Origin: Streptomyces canus
GTDB taxonomy: Bacteria > Actinomycetota > Actinomycetes > Streptomycetales > Streptomycetaceae
Assembly: GCF_001514145.1 (NCBI RefSeq)
Contig: NZ_KQ948656.1
Location: 124,001-188,000 of the forward strand
DNA length: 64,000 bases
Direction: 5' to 3'
Shown: in pieces, positions 55,453-64,000 of the stretch
Layout of the letters: each line of letters starts with the position of its first letter
Numbering within the stretch: position 1 is the first letter of the stretch
Notes under the pieces: generated by a model
What the model was told of the DNA's origin: nothing
Databases searched by the model: none
What the model saw: the letters and a program-made list of their open reading frames with translations, nothing else
Position numbers and translations under genes: made by a program

Positions 55453-57177
55453 TCACCGAGCCACCGCCAGGCAGTAGGCCGCGTCCGTGGCCAAGAGGTT
55501 GCGGTGGGTGTCCTCGGCGGTGATGACACCGTCGTCCAGGACGAGGACACGGTCGGCGGCGTCCAGGAGGGCCGGGCTGCTGGTGATCACGATGGTGGTG
55601 CGTCCCCGGCGCAGCTTCGCGACGTTGCGCGCGATGAGCTGTTCGGTGACGGCGTCGACGGCCGTGGTCGGGTTGTGCAGGACGAGGACGTCGGTGTCGG
55701 CGGCGAGGGCGCGGGCCAGAGAGAGCCGTTGGCGCTGGCCGCCGGAGAGGTTCGCGCCGCGGTCGCGGACGGGGTGGTCGAGTCCCTCGCGGTGCAGGGC
55801 GACGACGTCGGTCAGCATGGACGCCTCGACGGCCTCGGGGAGCATCCGGCTGGTGCCCGACGGGTCGATGTTCGTGCGGAGCGTGCCGGCGAAGATCTCC
55901 CCGTCGTACGGATTCACCAGCATGTGCTCACGAACCGCCTCGATCGACAGGTCCGCGAGGTCCTGCCCGCTGACCCGCACCACTCCCTCGTAGGCGTGGG
56001 GCGGCACGCTCACGGCCAGGATCGACGCGAGGTCGGCCGCGGAGCGCGGCTGGTAGGCGGCGATCGCCACGAACTCGCCGGCGGCTACCTGGAAGTTGAG
56101 TTTGCGCAGCGACCCGTACCCGACGCAGTCGATCTCGAGGTCTCCGCCCGCGGCCGGGCGCCGCGGTCCCGGGGTCGTCACCGGCGGCGCGGTCAGCACC
56201 AGCGCCATCCGCTCGGCCGACGCGCGCGCCATCATCACGTACTTGGGCATCTCCGAGAACAGTTTGAGCGGTTCCATGATGAACTGCGCCAGACCCACGG
56301 CCATGACGAGTTCGCCGATGGTGATCCGGCCCTCGAACGCCAGCCAGCCCGCCGTGAGGGTCACGGCGGCGGCGAGGACCGCGTTGAGGGCCAGAGCGGT
56401 GCCCGCGTACACGCCGTTCACCCGGGCGACGGTGATCGCCTGGTGCTTGGCCTCGGTGCTGACGTTCCGGTAGGACCGGAACGCGGCGTGGTTGCCGCCG
56501 AAGCCGTGCAGCGGGCGCAGGCCGATGATCAGGTCGGCGACCTTGGCGCCCGCCCGTGCCACCCGGGCCTGCTGTTCGCGGGTACTGGCGCCGATCCGCT
56601 TCGACATCACGCTCAGGATCGACAGGATCGCGACGGTTCCCACGATCACCAGCAGGCCGAGCCGGACGTCGGCCAGGCCCAGCGCGGCCGCCGCGATCAC
56701 GACCGCGACCAGCGAGCTGATCAGCAGCGGCACCACCTCGATGATGTCGGCGGTCTGGTCGGCGTCCTCGGTGGCGATGGTCAGCACCTCGCCGGACTTG
56801 AGGTCGACGTCCCTGGCCACCGGCTGGAGTCCGCAGGAGGCGACCCGCACCCGCCAGCGGTGCGCCTCGGTGGTGTTGGCCTTCTGCAGGATGCGCATCC
56901 CGAACCGCCACGACAGCGACACGGTCGTGATGATCACGGCCAGGGCGGCGATCGAGAGGCCGAGCGAGCCGAGGTTCCGGTCCCCGTTCATCGAGTGTTC
57001 GACGATCAGGCCGAGTGCGATGGGGAAGGCGGTCTCCCCCGCCTGGTACAGGCCCATGAGGACGGTGCCCCAGACCATGGCGCCGACGTTGCGGCGCAGT
57101 GCGGTCCGGAGGATGTGGGACCCCGGGTGGGGCCGCTGCGTGTCAGGAGTTGTCATCGAGTCAGGAGTTGTTGTCAT
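55453..57177 (-). CDS. cchI: ABC transporter half (membrane plus ATPase domain), siderophore exporter type
   Basis: A 574-residue fused transmembrane-ATPase protein. ATG 57177 overlaps the NRPS stop by 17 bp; ATG 57156, after the stop, is also possible because a short duplication gives two MTTPD starts. Six helices precede the ATPase. The Walker A region near residue 366 reads [20 protein letters not shown] and lacks GxxGxGKS/T, and Walker B reads [13 protein letters not shown] without the catalytic Glu, while the ABC signature [17 protein letters not shown] is intact. It probably pairs with another half encoded nearby beyond the window. Confidence 0.9.
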   Translation of the reverse strand: MTTTPDSMTTPDTQRPHPGSHILRTALRRNVGAMVWGTVLMGLYQAGETAFPIALGLIVEHSMNGDRNLGSLGLSIAALAVIITTVSLSWRFGMRILQKANTTEAHRWRVRVASCGLQPVARDVDLKSGEVLTIATEDADQTADIIEVVPLLISSLVAVVIAAAALGLADVRLGLLVIVGTVAILSILSVMSKRIGASTREQQARVARAGAKVADLIIGLRPLHGFGGNHAAFRSYRNVSTEAKHQAITVARVNGVYAGTALALNAVLAAAVTLTAGWLAFEGRITIGELVMAVGLAQFIMEPLKLFSEMPKYVMMARASAERMALVLTAPPVTTPGPRRPAAGGDLEIDCVGYGSLRKLNFQVAAGEFVAIAAYQPRSAADLASILAVSVPPHAYEGVVRVSGQDLADLSIEAVREHMLVNPYDGEIFAGTLRTNIDPSGTSRMLPEAVEASMLTDVVALHREGLDHPVRDRGANLSGGQRQRLSLARALAADTDVLVLHNPTTAVDAVTEQLIARNVAKLRRGRTTIVITSSPALLDAADRVLVLDDGVITAEDTHRNLLATDAAYCLAVAR

Positions 57178-60100
57178 CGAGGTGGCGGCTGATCGCTTCC
57201 GGGGTTCGCAGGGTGAACAGATCGCGGATCGTGATCACAGGTCCGTACTCCCGGCGGAGCAGCCCGATCAGCCGCACCGCCAGCATGGAGTGTCCTCCGA
57301 GGGACACGAAGTCGCTCACCGCGCTCACCTCGTCGTCGTCCAGATCCAGTGCCTCGGCGAAGAACTCGCACACCGTGGTCTCGGTCTCGGTCTCGGGGCC
57401 GCGCTCCGCCGCCGTGGTCAGCGCGCCCAGGGGCTTGGCCTCCGGCAGCGCCTTGGTGTCAGCCTTCCCGTTCACCGTGAGCGGGATGCTGTCGACCTGG
57501 GCGTAGTGCGTCGGACGCAGGAAGTCCGGCAGCCCGGCACCGACTTCGGCGGCGACCGCCGCGAGATCGGAGCCGTCGAGGACGAGGTAGGAGGCCAGCC
57601 GGTACGCGCCGTCGACCTGCGGGTCGGGCTGGGCGACCGCCGCGGCGAAGCGCACCGCCGGGTGCGCTGCGAACGAGGCCTCCACCTCGCCGAGTTCGAC
57701 CCGGTGACCGCGGATCTTGACCTGTTGGTCGGTGCGGCCCAGGTACATCAGGTTCCCGTCGGGCCGCCGGATCACCAGGTCCCCGGTGCGGTACATGCGC
57801 TCGCCGGGTTCGCCGAACGGGCAGGCGACAAAGCGGTGCGCGGTCTGGGCGGGCTGCCCGAGGTAGCCGCGCGCGATGCCGATGCCCGACACGTACAGCT
57901 CCCCGGGCACGCCGTCCGGCAGGGGCCGAAGCCACGGATCCAGCACGTACACGTCCGTGTTGTCGATCGCCACTCCCACCACCGGGTCCTGGCATTCGAA
58001 GGTGCCGACGCCGAGGGTGTTGATGGTGTACTCGGTGGGCCCGTACAGGTTGTAGCCGACCGTGCCCTCGGTGTCGGCGAGCCGCTGCCACAGCGACGGG
58101 GTGACTGCCTCGCCGCCCAGCAGCACCAGCGCCGGGCGCCGCGCCGGATTGTCCAACAGCCCCTCCGCTACCAGCTGTTGGGCGTAGGTCGGAGTCACGT
58201 TGATGACGTCGATGCCGTGTTCGAGGCAGTACTCGACCAACCGGGGTGCGTCACGCCGCAGTTCCTCGTCGCAGATGTGCACCTCATGGCCGTCGGCGAG
58301 CCACAGCAGCTCCTCCCACGACATGTCGAACGCGAACGACACGGTGTGCGCGATGCGGAAGACCCGGTTGCCGTGCTGCGCCAACACCGGCTCGAATATC
58401 CGCCGCTGATGGTTGATCAGCATGTTGGTGAGCCCCGCGTACGCGGTCACCACGCCCTTGGGCTTCCCGGTCGATCCGGAGGTGTAGATCGTGTACGCGG
58501 GGTGCCGCAGACGGTCCGGGTCGTCCGGCGCGAACGTCGGATACGGCTCGGCCTCGGGCAGGGGGCGGTCCAGCTCGATCAGGTCCACCAGGTTGCCGGT
58601 CAGCCGGGGCGACACGGCGCTCACGGTGAGGACGACCTCCGGGCGGGCGTCCGCGACGATCGCGGCGATCCGCTCGTCCGGGTGGTCCAGCTCCAGCGGC
58701 ACGTATGCGGCGCCGACGCGCAGCACGGCGAACAGCGCCACGATCGAGTCGAGGGAGCGTGGGATCGCCAGGCCGACGGTCGTCTCGGGGCCGATGCCGC
58801 GCCCGGCGAGCACACCCGCCACGGCGCGGCTGCCGTCCCGGAGCTCCGCGAAGGTCATGGTCGAGCCGTGGGCGACGAGCGCCACTCGCTGCGGGTCGCG
58901 GTCCGCCGCCTGGTCGAAGCGGTCGACGACGGTGTCCGTGCCGACGTCCGTACGTGCTCCCGGCGAGGGCTGGGACCCCAACCCCCGCAGCGCGCCCACC
59001 GGGCCGGTCGAGCGAGCCAGGTCTTCGAGCACGCGCAGGTAGTCGTCGAGGAGACGCCGAGCGTTCTCGGAGTCGCCGGCGCGGTGCTCCAGCTTGACCG
59101 TGAGCCGGTCGCCCGGCGTGACGACCCAGGTGAACGGATAGTGGGTGGAGTCGTCGGCCTTCACCGAGGTGATGCCGTGCCTGGCGTTCATCTCGGCGAA
59201 CGCGTCCGGGTCCAGGAAGTTCTGGAGCACGAACAGGTTGTCGAACAGGGTGTCGTGTCCACTGGCCCGCTGGATCTCGCCGAGCCCCAGGTGGTCGTGC
59301 TCCATCGCCTCGACCCTGGCCGCCTGCACGGCCGTCAGGTACTCCCGGACGGTGTCGTCCGGCCGTGCCCGCGTCCACATGGGCACGGTGTTGAGGAGCA
59401 CGCCGACGACGTCGCCCAGGCCCTCGCCCTCCCGGCCGGAGACGGTCACGCCGAAGACGGCGTCACTACGTCCGGTGTGCGCGCCGAGCAGGAGGCCGAA
59501 CGCGCCGGTCAGCACGGAATTCAGCGTGACGCCGTGCGTCCTGGCCGCTTCCCGCAGCAGTTCCGACTGTTCGGCGGACAGGGTGTGCACGAGCGCGCGC
59601 GGCAGGTCGTCCGAGAGGGACGGCGCGGGTCCGGCGAGCAGCGTCGGGCCGGGAAGGCCGGCCAGGTGCTCCGCCCAGAAGCGCTCCGATACGGCGAGGT
59701 CCTTGGCGTCGAGCGCCCGGGCGTAGTCCTCGAAGCTCGGCTTGGCCGGCGCCGGGTCCAGAGGCTCGCCCGCGACGAGGGCCTGATAGGCGTCGAACAG
59801 GTCCCGCAGCACGATCTCGCGGGACCAGCCGTCCCACAGCAGCAGGTGGTAGCTCAGCAGCAGACCGTCGCGGTCGTCGGGCAGACGCACCACGGTCAGC
59901 CGGATCAGGGGTGGCTCACCCGGGTCGAAGCCGGTGTCGCGGTCCCGGGCACGCAGGGCACCGGCCTCCGCCTCGGTCGCCAACTCGACTGTCCGTACGG
60001 TGACTTGTCGCTCCGCGCTCAGGACCTGGACCGGGTTTCCGTCGTCGTCGGTGGTGAAGCCCGCCCCCACGACCGGGTGCCGCGCGATCACGTACGCCAT

Positions 60101-63100
60101 CGCCTCGGCCAGCGCGTCGGCGTCCAGGCGCCGGTCGAAGGTGAACCAGCTCTGCGCGACGTAGTGTCCGGCCGTGCCGGCCATCTGGGCCTGGAAGTAC
60201 AGGCCGCGCTGGAGCGGGGTGACCGGTGCCGTGCGCTCGGCCGTCGCGGAGGCGTCCGCGATGTGCTCCAGCGCGCTCAGCCAGTGCTCGGTGATCTCGT
60301 CGGGGATGCCTTCGGCGAGGGTGAAGGCCGCGTGCAGGCTTCCGGTGGCCGCGTCGGTCCACGCGTTGACCTCGACGGTGTAGGGGCTGCCCTGGTCGCC
60401 GCCGGTGATGTGCAGGGCCTGGGACTCGCTTCCCCGGCCGAGGTAGTTGAACAGCACCTGAGGGCGGGCGTCGAGCAGCGGGGCCGTCTGCGGGTTGAGG
60501 TACCGGAGTTGGCCGTAGGTGACGTGCGCGCGCTCGTCCGGCTGGCGTTCGGCGACCTCGCGCGCCGCAGCCACGGGGTCGGTGTGCGCGGTGAGCCGTA
60601 CGGGGGCGATGGAGGTGAACCAGCCGACCGTGCGGGTGTAGTCGTGGTCTTCGAGGACCGGGACCCGGCCGTGCCGCTCCAGCTCGATCGCCAGATCGGT
60701 GGGCGACGGCTGGATGTGGGTCAGCGCGGTGCGCAGCGCGCCGCACAGCAGCTCGGTGAGACCGACACCGAGTGCGGCGGGCGCGGTATGCGTCACGCGG
60801 TCACTCACGTCGGGCGCGAGCACGACCGTGCTCGCGCGCAGCCCCTCGGCCGCGGGCAGCGGCGCGGATGCCTGGAGCGTGGTGATCCAGTGCCCGAGGT
60901 CGTCGGTCACCTGGGCGGACCGGAGCGTCAGTGCTTCGGCGTACTCGGCATAGGACGTGGTCGGCGGTGCCAGGGGATCTCCTCGCAGGACGGTGGCAAG
61001 GTCGTCCAGCAGGACCAGCCAGGACACCGAGTCGACGGCGAGGTGGTGCACGGTGACCACCAGGGTGCGGCTCGCCTCCAGCCACGAGAACGCGATGACG
61101 TCCCCGCACTCGGGGTCGAGGCGTCCGGCGGCTTCGTTCGCCGCCGTGGTCGCATCGGTCGTGTCCGGCCGTACGACGGTGACCTCGCGGGCGGGTTCGG
61201 TGCGCAGTCCCCACACCCCGTGCTCGACGCGCAGCCGCAACCGGAGGGCCGGGTGCGCTGCCACTACGGCGTTCGCGGCGCGCTCGACGTCGGCGAACCC
61301 GGTGCCCTCGGGCGCGGTCAGCTCCCTGGCCTGGGCGAACCGGGCGAGCGATCCGCCCAGTTCGCGCTGGCGCAGGATGATCGGCGTCGGCGGCAGGGGG
61401 CCGTCCTCGCGGCGGACCGGCGCCGAGGGCGCGGGCCGCGGTGTGCTCGTCGCCAGGTGCTCAGCGAGCGCGCGCGGCGTCCTGCACAGGAACACGTCCC
61501 GTGGCGCGATCGGCAGTCCGAGCGCCCTGGCCCGGTTGATCACGGTGATGGCGACGATGCTGTCGCCGCCGGCCCGGAAGAAGTCGGTGTCGGCGTCCAC
61601 GTCGGAGCCGGGGAGGGTGTCGGCGAAGATGCCGACAAGTGAGGCCACCGCGGAACCACTCGCGGCCACCGGCGTTTCCTCCCGGGCAGCCCGCTCGGCC
61701 AAAGCCTTCCGGTCCAGTTTGCCGTTGACCGTCAACGGCAGCGCGTCGACCGGCAGCACCCGGCCCGGCACCATGTGCACGGGCAACTTCATGGACAGCG
61801 ACTCGACGAAGTCCCCCGGCACCCGGCCTACCACGTGCGCCACCAGGTGGTCGCCGCTGTCCGCCACGGTGACGGCCGCGTCGACCACTCCGTCGAGTAC
61901 CCTGACCGCGGCCTCGACCTCGCCCAACTCGATCCTGAATCCCTTGAGTTGCACCTGGTCGTCGGCGCGCCCTGCGAACTCCAGCTCGCCGTCGAGCGTA
62001 CGGCGGGCGAGGTCGCCCGTGTGGTACATGCGGGAGCCGTCACCGGCGAACGGATTCGCCACGAACCGGCCCGCGGTGAGCCCCGGCCTGCCCAGGTAGC
62101 CGAGCGACACCTGGTCGCCCGCGACGTAGATGGCGCCCACCCGGCCCGGCGGAACCGGCCGGAGCCGGTCGTCGAGCAGGTAGGTGACCAGGCCGGGAAT
62201 CGGACCGCCGATCGGGCTGACCTCGCTCCCGAGCGCGAAGTCCTCGCCGGTGAGCACCCGGTGGGTGACATGGACGGTGGTCTCGGTGATGCCGTACATG
62301 TTGACCAGCTCGGGCGCGGCGGTGCCGTGCCGCTCGACCCAGCGGCGCAACCGCCCCAGATCCAGCGCCTCGCCTCCGAAGATGATCCGGCGCAGGGCGG
62401 TGACCGGCTCGTCGGCACGCCGGTCGGCCTCGATGAACTGGTAGAACGCCGACGGCGTCTGGTTGAGCACGGTCACCGAGCGCTCACGGACCAGCCGGTG
62501 GAAGTCGACCGGGGAGCGGGTCAGCCCGTACTCCGGCACCAGCAGCTCACCGCCGTGCGCCAGCGCGCCCCACAGCTCCCAGACCGCGAAGTCGAAGGAG
62601 AAGGAGTGGAACTGGACCCACACGTCGTGCGGGCCGAAGTCCATGTCCGGCTGAGTGTTCGCGAGCAGGGTCACCACGCTGGAGTGCGGGACGACGACAC
62701 CCTTGGGCCGGCCGGTCGACCCGGACGTGTAGATCACGTACGCGGGGTCGTGCCAACGGGCCCCGGGCCCCGGCTCGGTGGCGGCCGGCGGCAGCTCGTC
62801 CCCCTGCACGAGCAGGCGAGCCGACACTCCCGCCCGCGCCAGCAGTTCGGTGAAGCGGCCTTGCTGCTCACGTTCCACGAGGACCACCTGCGGAGCGGCG
62901 TCGGCGAGGATGTACTCCAGCCTCTCGTCCGGGTACGCCAGGTCCAGCGGTACGTACGCGCCGCCCGCGGTGACGATCGCGACCAGGGCGACGACCTGCT
63001 CGACGGAGCGCGGGACGGCGACGGCGACCCGCTTGCCCGGCCCGACCCCGGCCGCGCGCAGGGTCGACGCCAACTTGTCCTTCGTATCGGCCAGTTCGCC

Positions 63101-64000
63101 GTACGTCAGTGAGCGGGTACCGCCGTCGAGGGCGCACTGGGTGACGGCGGTGGCGGCCGGGTCGCGGTGCGCGGCGGCGTCGAACAGACCGCCCAGAGTC
63201 GTCGGGGTGATCCGCGCGCGACGCCGCTCGTCCTCCGGCGCCAGGTCGTCGACCAGGGCATCCGGGCGCGCGAGCAGGCCGGTGAGGGTGCGGGTGAACG
63301 TACGCAGGATCGCCTCGGCACTCGCCTCCCGCAGCAGCTCACCGTCGTAGATCAGGTTGAAGCGCGGACGGCCGTCGAGCGTGCGCTCCACCACCAGCGT
63401 CAACGGGTAGTGCGGGGCGCCCTCGTTCACGATGTCGGTGACGACCAGCGTGTCGTCGGGCCCGCGCAGGGCGTCCACGTCGGTCGCCACGTCGAACACC
63501 ACCAGGGTGTCGAACAGCGAGCCCGCGCCGGCCTGGCGGCCGATCCTCGCCAGCGAGACGTGCTGGTGCGGCAGCACCGCGCTCTGGTGTTCCCGCACGG
63601 AGGCGAGCAGGTCGCGGGAGGTGGTCGTGCCGGTCCAACGGGCGCGTACGGGGATCGTGTTGATGAACAGGCCGGCCATGTTCTCGATGCCGGGCACCTC
63701 GGCGTCCCGCCCGGACACAGTGGAGCCGAACACCACGTCCGTGCCGTGCAGGAGGCCGCCCAGCGTCACCGCCCAGGCGCTGTGCACGGCCACGCTCAGT
63801 GGCACCCCGGCCGACCGGACGGCCGCGTCGATGTCGTCCTCCAGCTCCACGGCGGTGTCGGCGAACCGGTCGGACGGGGTGTGCCCCTCGGCGATCAGCG
63901 ACGGGCCGGGCAGCTCGGCGAGCTGCTCGCCCCATACGCGGTCGCTCTCGTCCTCGTCGCGCCCGGCGAGCCAGTGCACATAGTCGGGGAATCCTCCGAG
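57161..64000 (-). CDS. cchH: Non-ribosomal peptide synthetase, coelichelin synthetase type (N-terminus beyond right edge)
   Basis: The visible part codes about 2280 residues and has no start in the window. Domains in order: end of a condensation domain; adenylation ([13 protein letters not shown] site [24 protein letters not shown]); carrier ([10 protein letters not shown]); epimerisation ([14 protein letters not shown]); condensation ([12 protein letters not shown], first His of HHxxxDG is Tyr); adenylation ([24 protein letters not shown]); carrier ([10 protein letters not shown]); end, with no thioesterase. The specificity residues read D-F-W-N-I-G-M-V-H, the threonine code, and D-M-E-N-L-G-L-I-N, the code I remember for N5-hydroxyornithine-type substrates. 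This layout matches modules 2 and 3 of coelichelin synthetase. Confidence 0.95.
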   Translation of the reverse strand, partial: LGGFPDYVHWLAGRDEDESDRVWGEQLAELPGPSLIAEGHTPSDRFADTAVELEDDIDAAVRSAGVPLSVAVHSAWAVTLGGLLHGTDVVFGSTVSGRDAEVPGIENMAGLFINTIPVRARWTGTTTSRDLLASVREHQSAVLPHQHVSLARIGRQAGAGSLFDTLVVFDVATDVDALRGPDDTLVVTDIVNEGAPHYPLTLVVERTLDGRPRFNLIYDGELLREASAEAILRTFTRTLTGLLARPDALVDDLAPEDERRRARITPTTLGGLFDAAAHRDPAATAVTQCALDGGTRSLTYGELADTKDKLASTLRAAGVGPGKRVAVAVPRSVEQVVALVAIVTAGGAYVPLDLAYPDERLEYILADAAPQVVLVEREQQGRFTELLARAGVSARLLVQGDELPPAATEPGPGARWHDPAYVIYTSGSTGRPKGVVVPHSSVVTLLANTQPDMDFGPHDVWVQFHSFSFDFAVWELWGALAHGGELLVPEYGLTRSPVDFHRLVRERSVTVLNQTPSAFYQFIEADRRADEPVTALRRIIFGGEALDLGRLRRWVERHGTAAPELVNMYGITETTVHVTHRVLTGEDFALGSEVSPIGGPIPGLVTYLLDDRLRPVPPGRVGAIYVAGDQVSLGYLGRPGLTAGRFVANPFAGDGSRMYHTGDLARRTLDGELEFAGRADDQVQLKGFRIELGEVEAAVRVLDGVVDAAVTVADSGDHLVAHVVGRVPGDFVESLSMKLPVHMVPGRVLPVDALPLTVNGKLDRKALAERAAREETPVAASGSAVASLVGIFADTLPGSDVDADTDFFRAGGDSIVAITVINRARALGLPIAPRDVFLCRTPRALAEHLATSTPRPAPSAPVRREDGPLPPTPIILRQRELGGSLARFAQARELTAPEGTGFADVERAANAVVAAHPALRLRLRVEHGVWGLRTEPAREVTVVRPDTTDATTAANEAAGRLDPECGDVIAFSWLEASRTLVVTVHHLAVDSVSWLVLLDDLATVLRGDPLAPPTTSYAEYAEALTLRSAQVTDDLGHWITTLQASAPLPAAEGLRASTVVLAPDVSDRVTHTAPAALGVGLTELLCGALRTALTHIQPSPTDLAIELERHGRVPVLEDHDYTRTVGWFTSIAPVRLTAHTDPVAAAREVAERQPDERAHVTYGQLRYLNPQTAPLLDARPQVLFNYLGRGSESQALHITGGDQGSPYTVEVNAWTDAATGSLHAAFTLAEGIPDEITEHWLSALEHIADASATAERTAPVTPLQRGLYFQAQMAGTAGHYVAQSWFTFDRRLDADALAEAMAYVIARHPVVGAGFTTDDDGNPVQVLSAERQVTVRTVELATEAEAGALRARDRDTGFDPGEPPLIRLTVVRLPDDRDGLLLSYHLLLWDGWSREIVLRDLFDAYQALVAGEPLDPAPAKPSFEDYARALDAKDLAVSERFWAEHLAGLPGPTLLAGPAPSLSDDLPRALVHTLSAEQSELLREAARTHGVTLNSVLTGAFGLLLGAHTGRSDAVFGVTVSGREGEGLGDVVGVLLNTVPMWTRARPDDTVREYLTAVQAARVEAMEHDHLGLGEIQRASGHDTLFDNLFVLQNFLDPDAFAEMNARHGITSVKADDSTHYPFTWVVTPGDRLTVKLEHRAGDSENARRLLDDYLRVLEDLARSTGPVGALRGLGSQPSPGARTDVGTDTVVDRFDQAADRDPQRVALVAHGSTMTFAELRDGSRAVAGVLAGRGIGPETTVGLAIPRSLDSIVALFAVLRVGAAYVPLELDHPDERIAAIVADARPEVVLTVSAVSPRLTGNLVDLIELDRPLPEAEPYPTFAPDDPDRLRHPAYTIYTSGSTGKPKGVVTAYAGLTNMLINHQRRIFEPVLAQHGNRVFRIAHTVSFAFDMSWEELLWLADGHEVHICDEELRRDAPRLVEYCLEHGIDVINVTPTYAQQLVAEGLLDNPARRPALVLLGGEAVTPSLWQRLADTEGTVGYNLYGPTEYTINTLGVGTFECQDPVVGVAIDNTDVYVLDPWLRPLPDGVPGELYVSGIGIARGYLGQPAQTAHRFVACPFGEPGERMYRTGDLVIRRPDGNLMYLGRTDQQVKIRGHRVELGEVEASFAAHPAVRFAAAVAQPDPQVDGAYRLASYLVLDGSDLAAVAAEVGAGLPDFLRPTHYAQVDSIPLTVNGKADTKALPEAKPLGALTTAAERGPETETETTVCEFFAEALDLDDDEVSAVSDFVSLGGHSMLAVRLIGLLRREYGPVITIRDLFTLRTPEAISRHLDDNNS

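Noticed and set aside
56492..61642. A 1716-codon open frame on the plus strand opposite the NRPS and exporter genes
   Set aside because: It mirrors the codon bias of the real minus-strand genes, has no domain, and is composed of low-complexity Arg/Gly/Val/Asp stretches. The minus strand codes a canonical NRPS.

Overview
The window is very GC-rich, with coding third positions almost always G or C. It carries a coelichelin-type siderophore locus, an iron box of the DmdR/IdeR type, tandem universal stress proteins and many LysR/MarR/TetR regulators. This points to Streptomyces or a close relative. The density of transposon remnants and broken genes suggests an accessory or arm-proximal region. 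No tRNA, rRNA or CRISPR array was seen.

Region 1 (1-18.2 kb) is a hypoxia/dormancy island. It holds an Acg-type nitroreductase, Zn alcohol dehydrogenase, a NarL/DevR-like response regulator, a DUF4389 membrane protein, pyruvate formate-lyase with its activase, a DoxX-like protein, a PNPOx-fold flavoprotein, carbamate kinase, universal stress proteins, a cyclic-nucleotide-binding protein, a CBS-BON protein and a SulP transporter. Copies of a palindrome centred on GGGCCGATCGGCCC lie upstream of almost every transcription unit, many about 100-125 bp before the start codon; this looks like the binding site of the DevR/OsdR-like regulator encoded here. The island is decaying: GAPDH, a phosphoketolase tail, two universal stress proteins and a flavohaemoprotein survive only as broken remnants.

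Region 2 (18.3-32.7 kb) is a tightly packed 12-gene minus-strand operon for extradiol ring cleavage of an aromatic or heteroaromatic compound. It contains an FAD monooxygenase, cyclase-family hydrolase, VOC dioxygenase, ACMSD-like amidohydrolase, two FAH-family hydrolases, SDR, CoA-transferase pair, ornithine-cyclodeaminase-like protein, aldehyde dehydrogenase and DapA-like aldolase. A LysR regulator is divergent from it, followed by an MFS carrier. The substrate cannot be named.

Region 3 (32.7-52 kb) is a mosaic: broken reductase, glycosyltransferase and transporter genes; a MarR/glyoxalase pair with twin operators; a Fic protein with a partner; and a nested pair of Tn3-family transposons. 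The inner transposon (38433-43855, with ~39-bp inverted ends and 5-bp TAGCC target duplications) carries a TetR/MFS efflux pair and two AhpD-like proteins, and it interrupts the resolvase gene of an older element. A second MarR/MFS efflux system, a Tat-exported SnoaL-like protein and a ClC channel follow.

Region 4 (52-64 kb) is a coelichelin-type siderophore locus: MbtH-like protein, esterase, ABC exporter and the last two modules of the NRPS, which runs off the right edge. Signature residues in its two adenylation domains read as threonine and an N5-hydroxyornithine-type substrate. An iron box lies between the MbtH operon and the esterase. An amidohydrolase and a 76-residue protein are cotranscribed behind mbtH.
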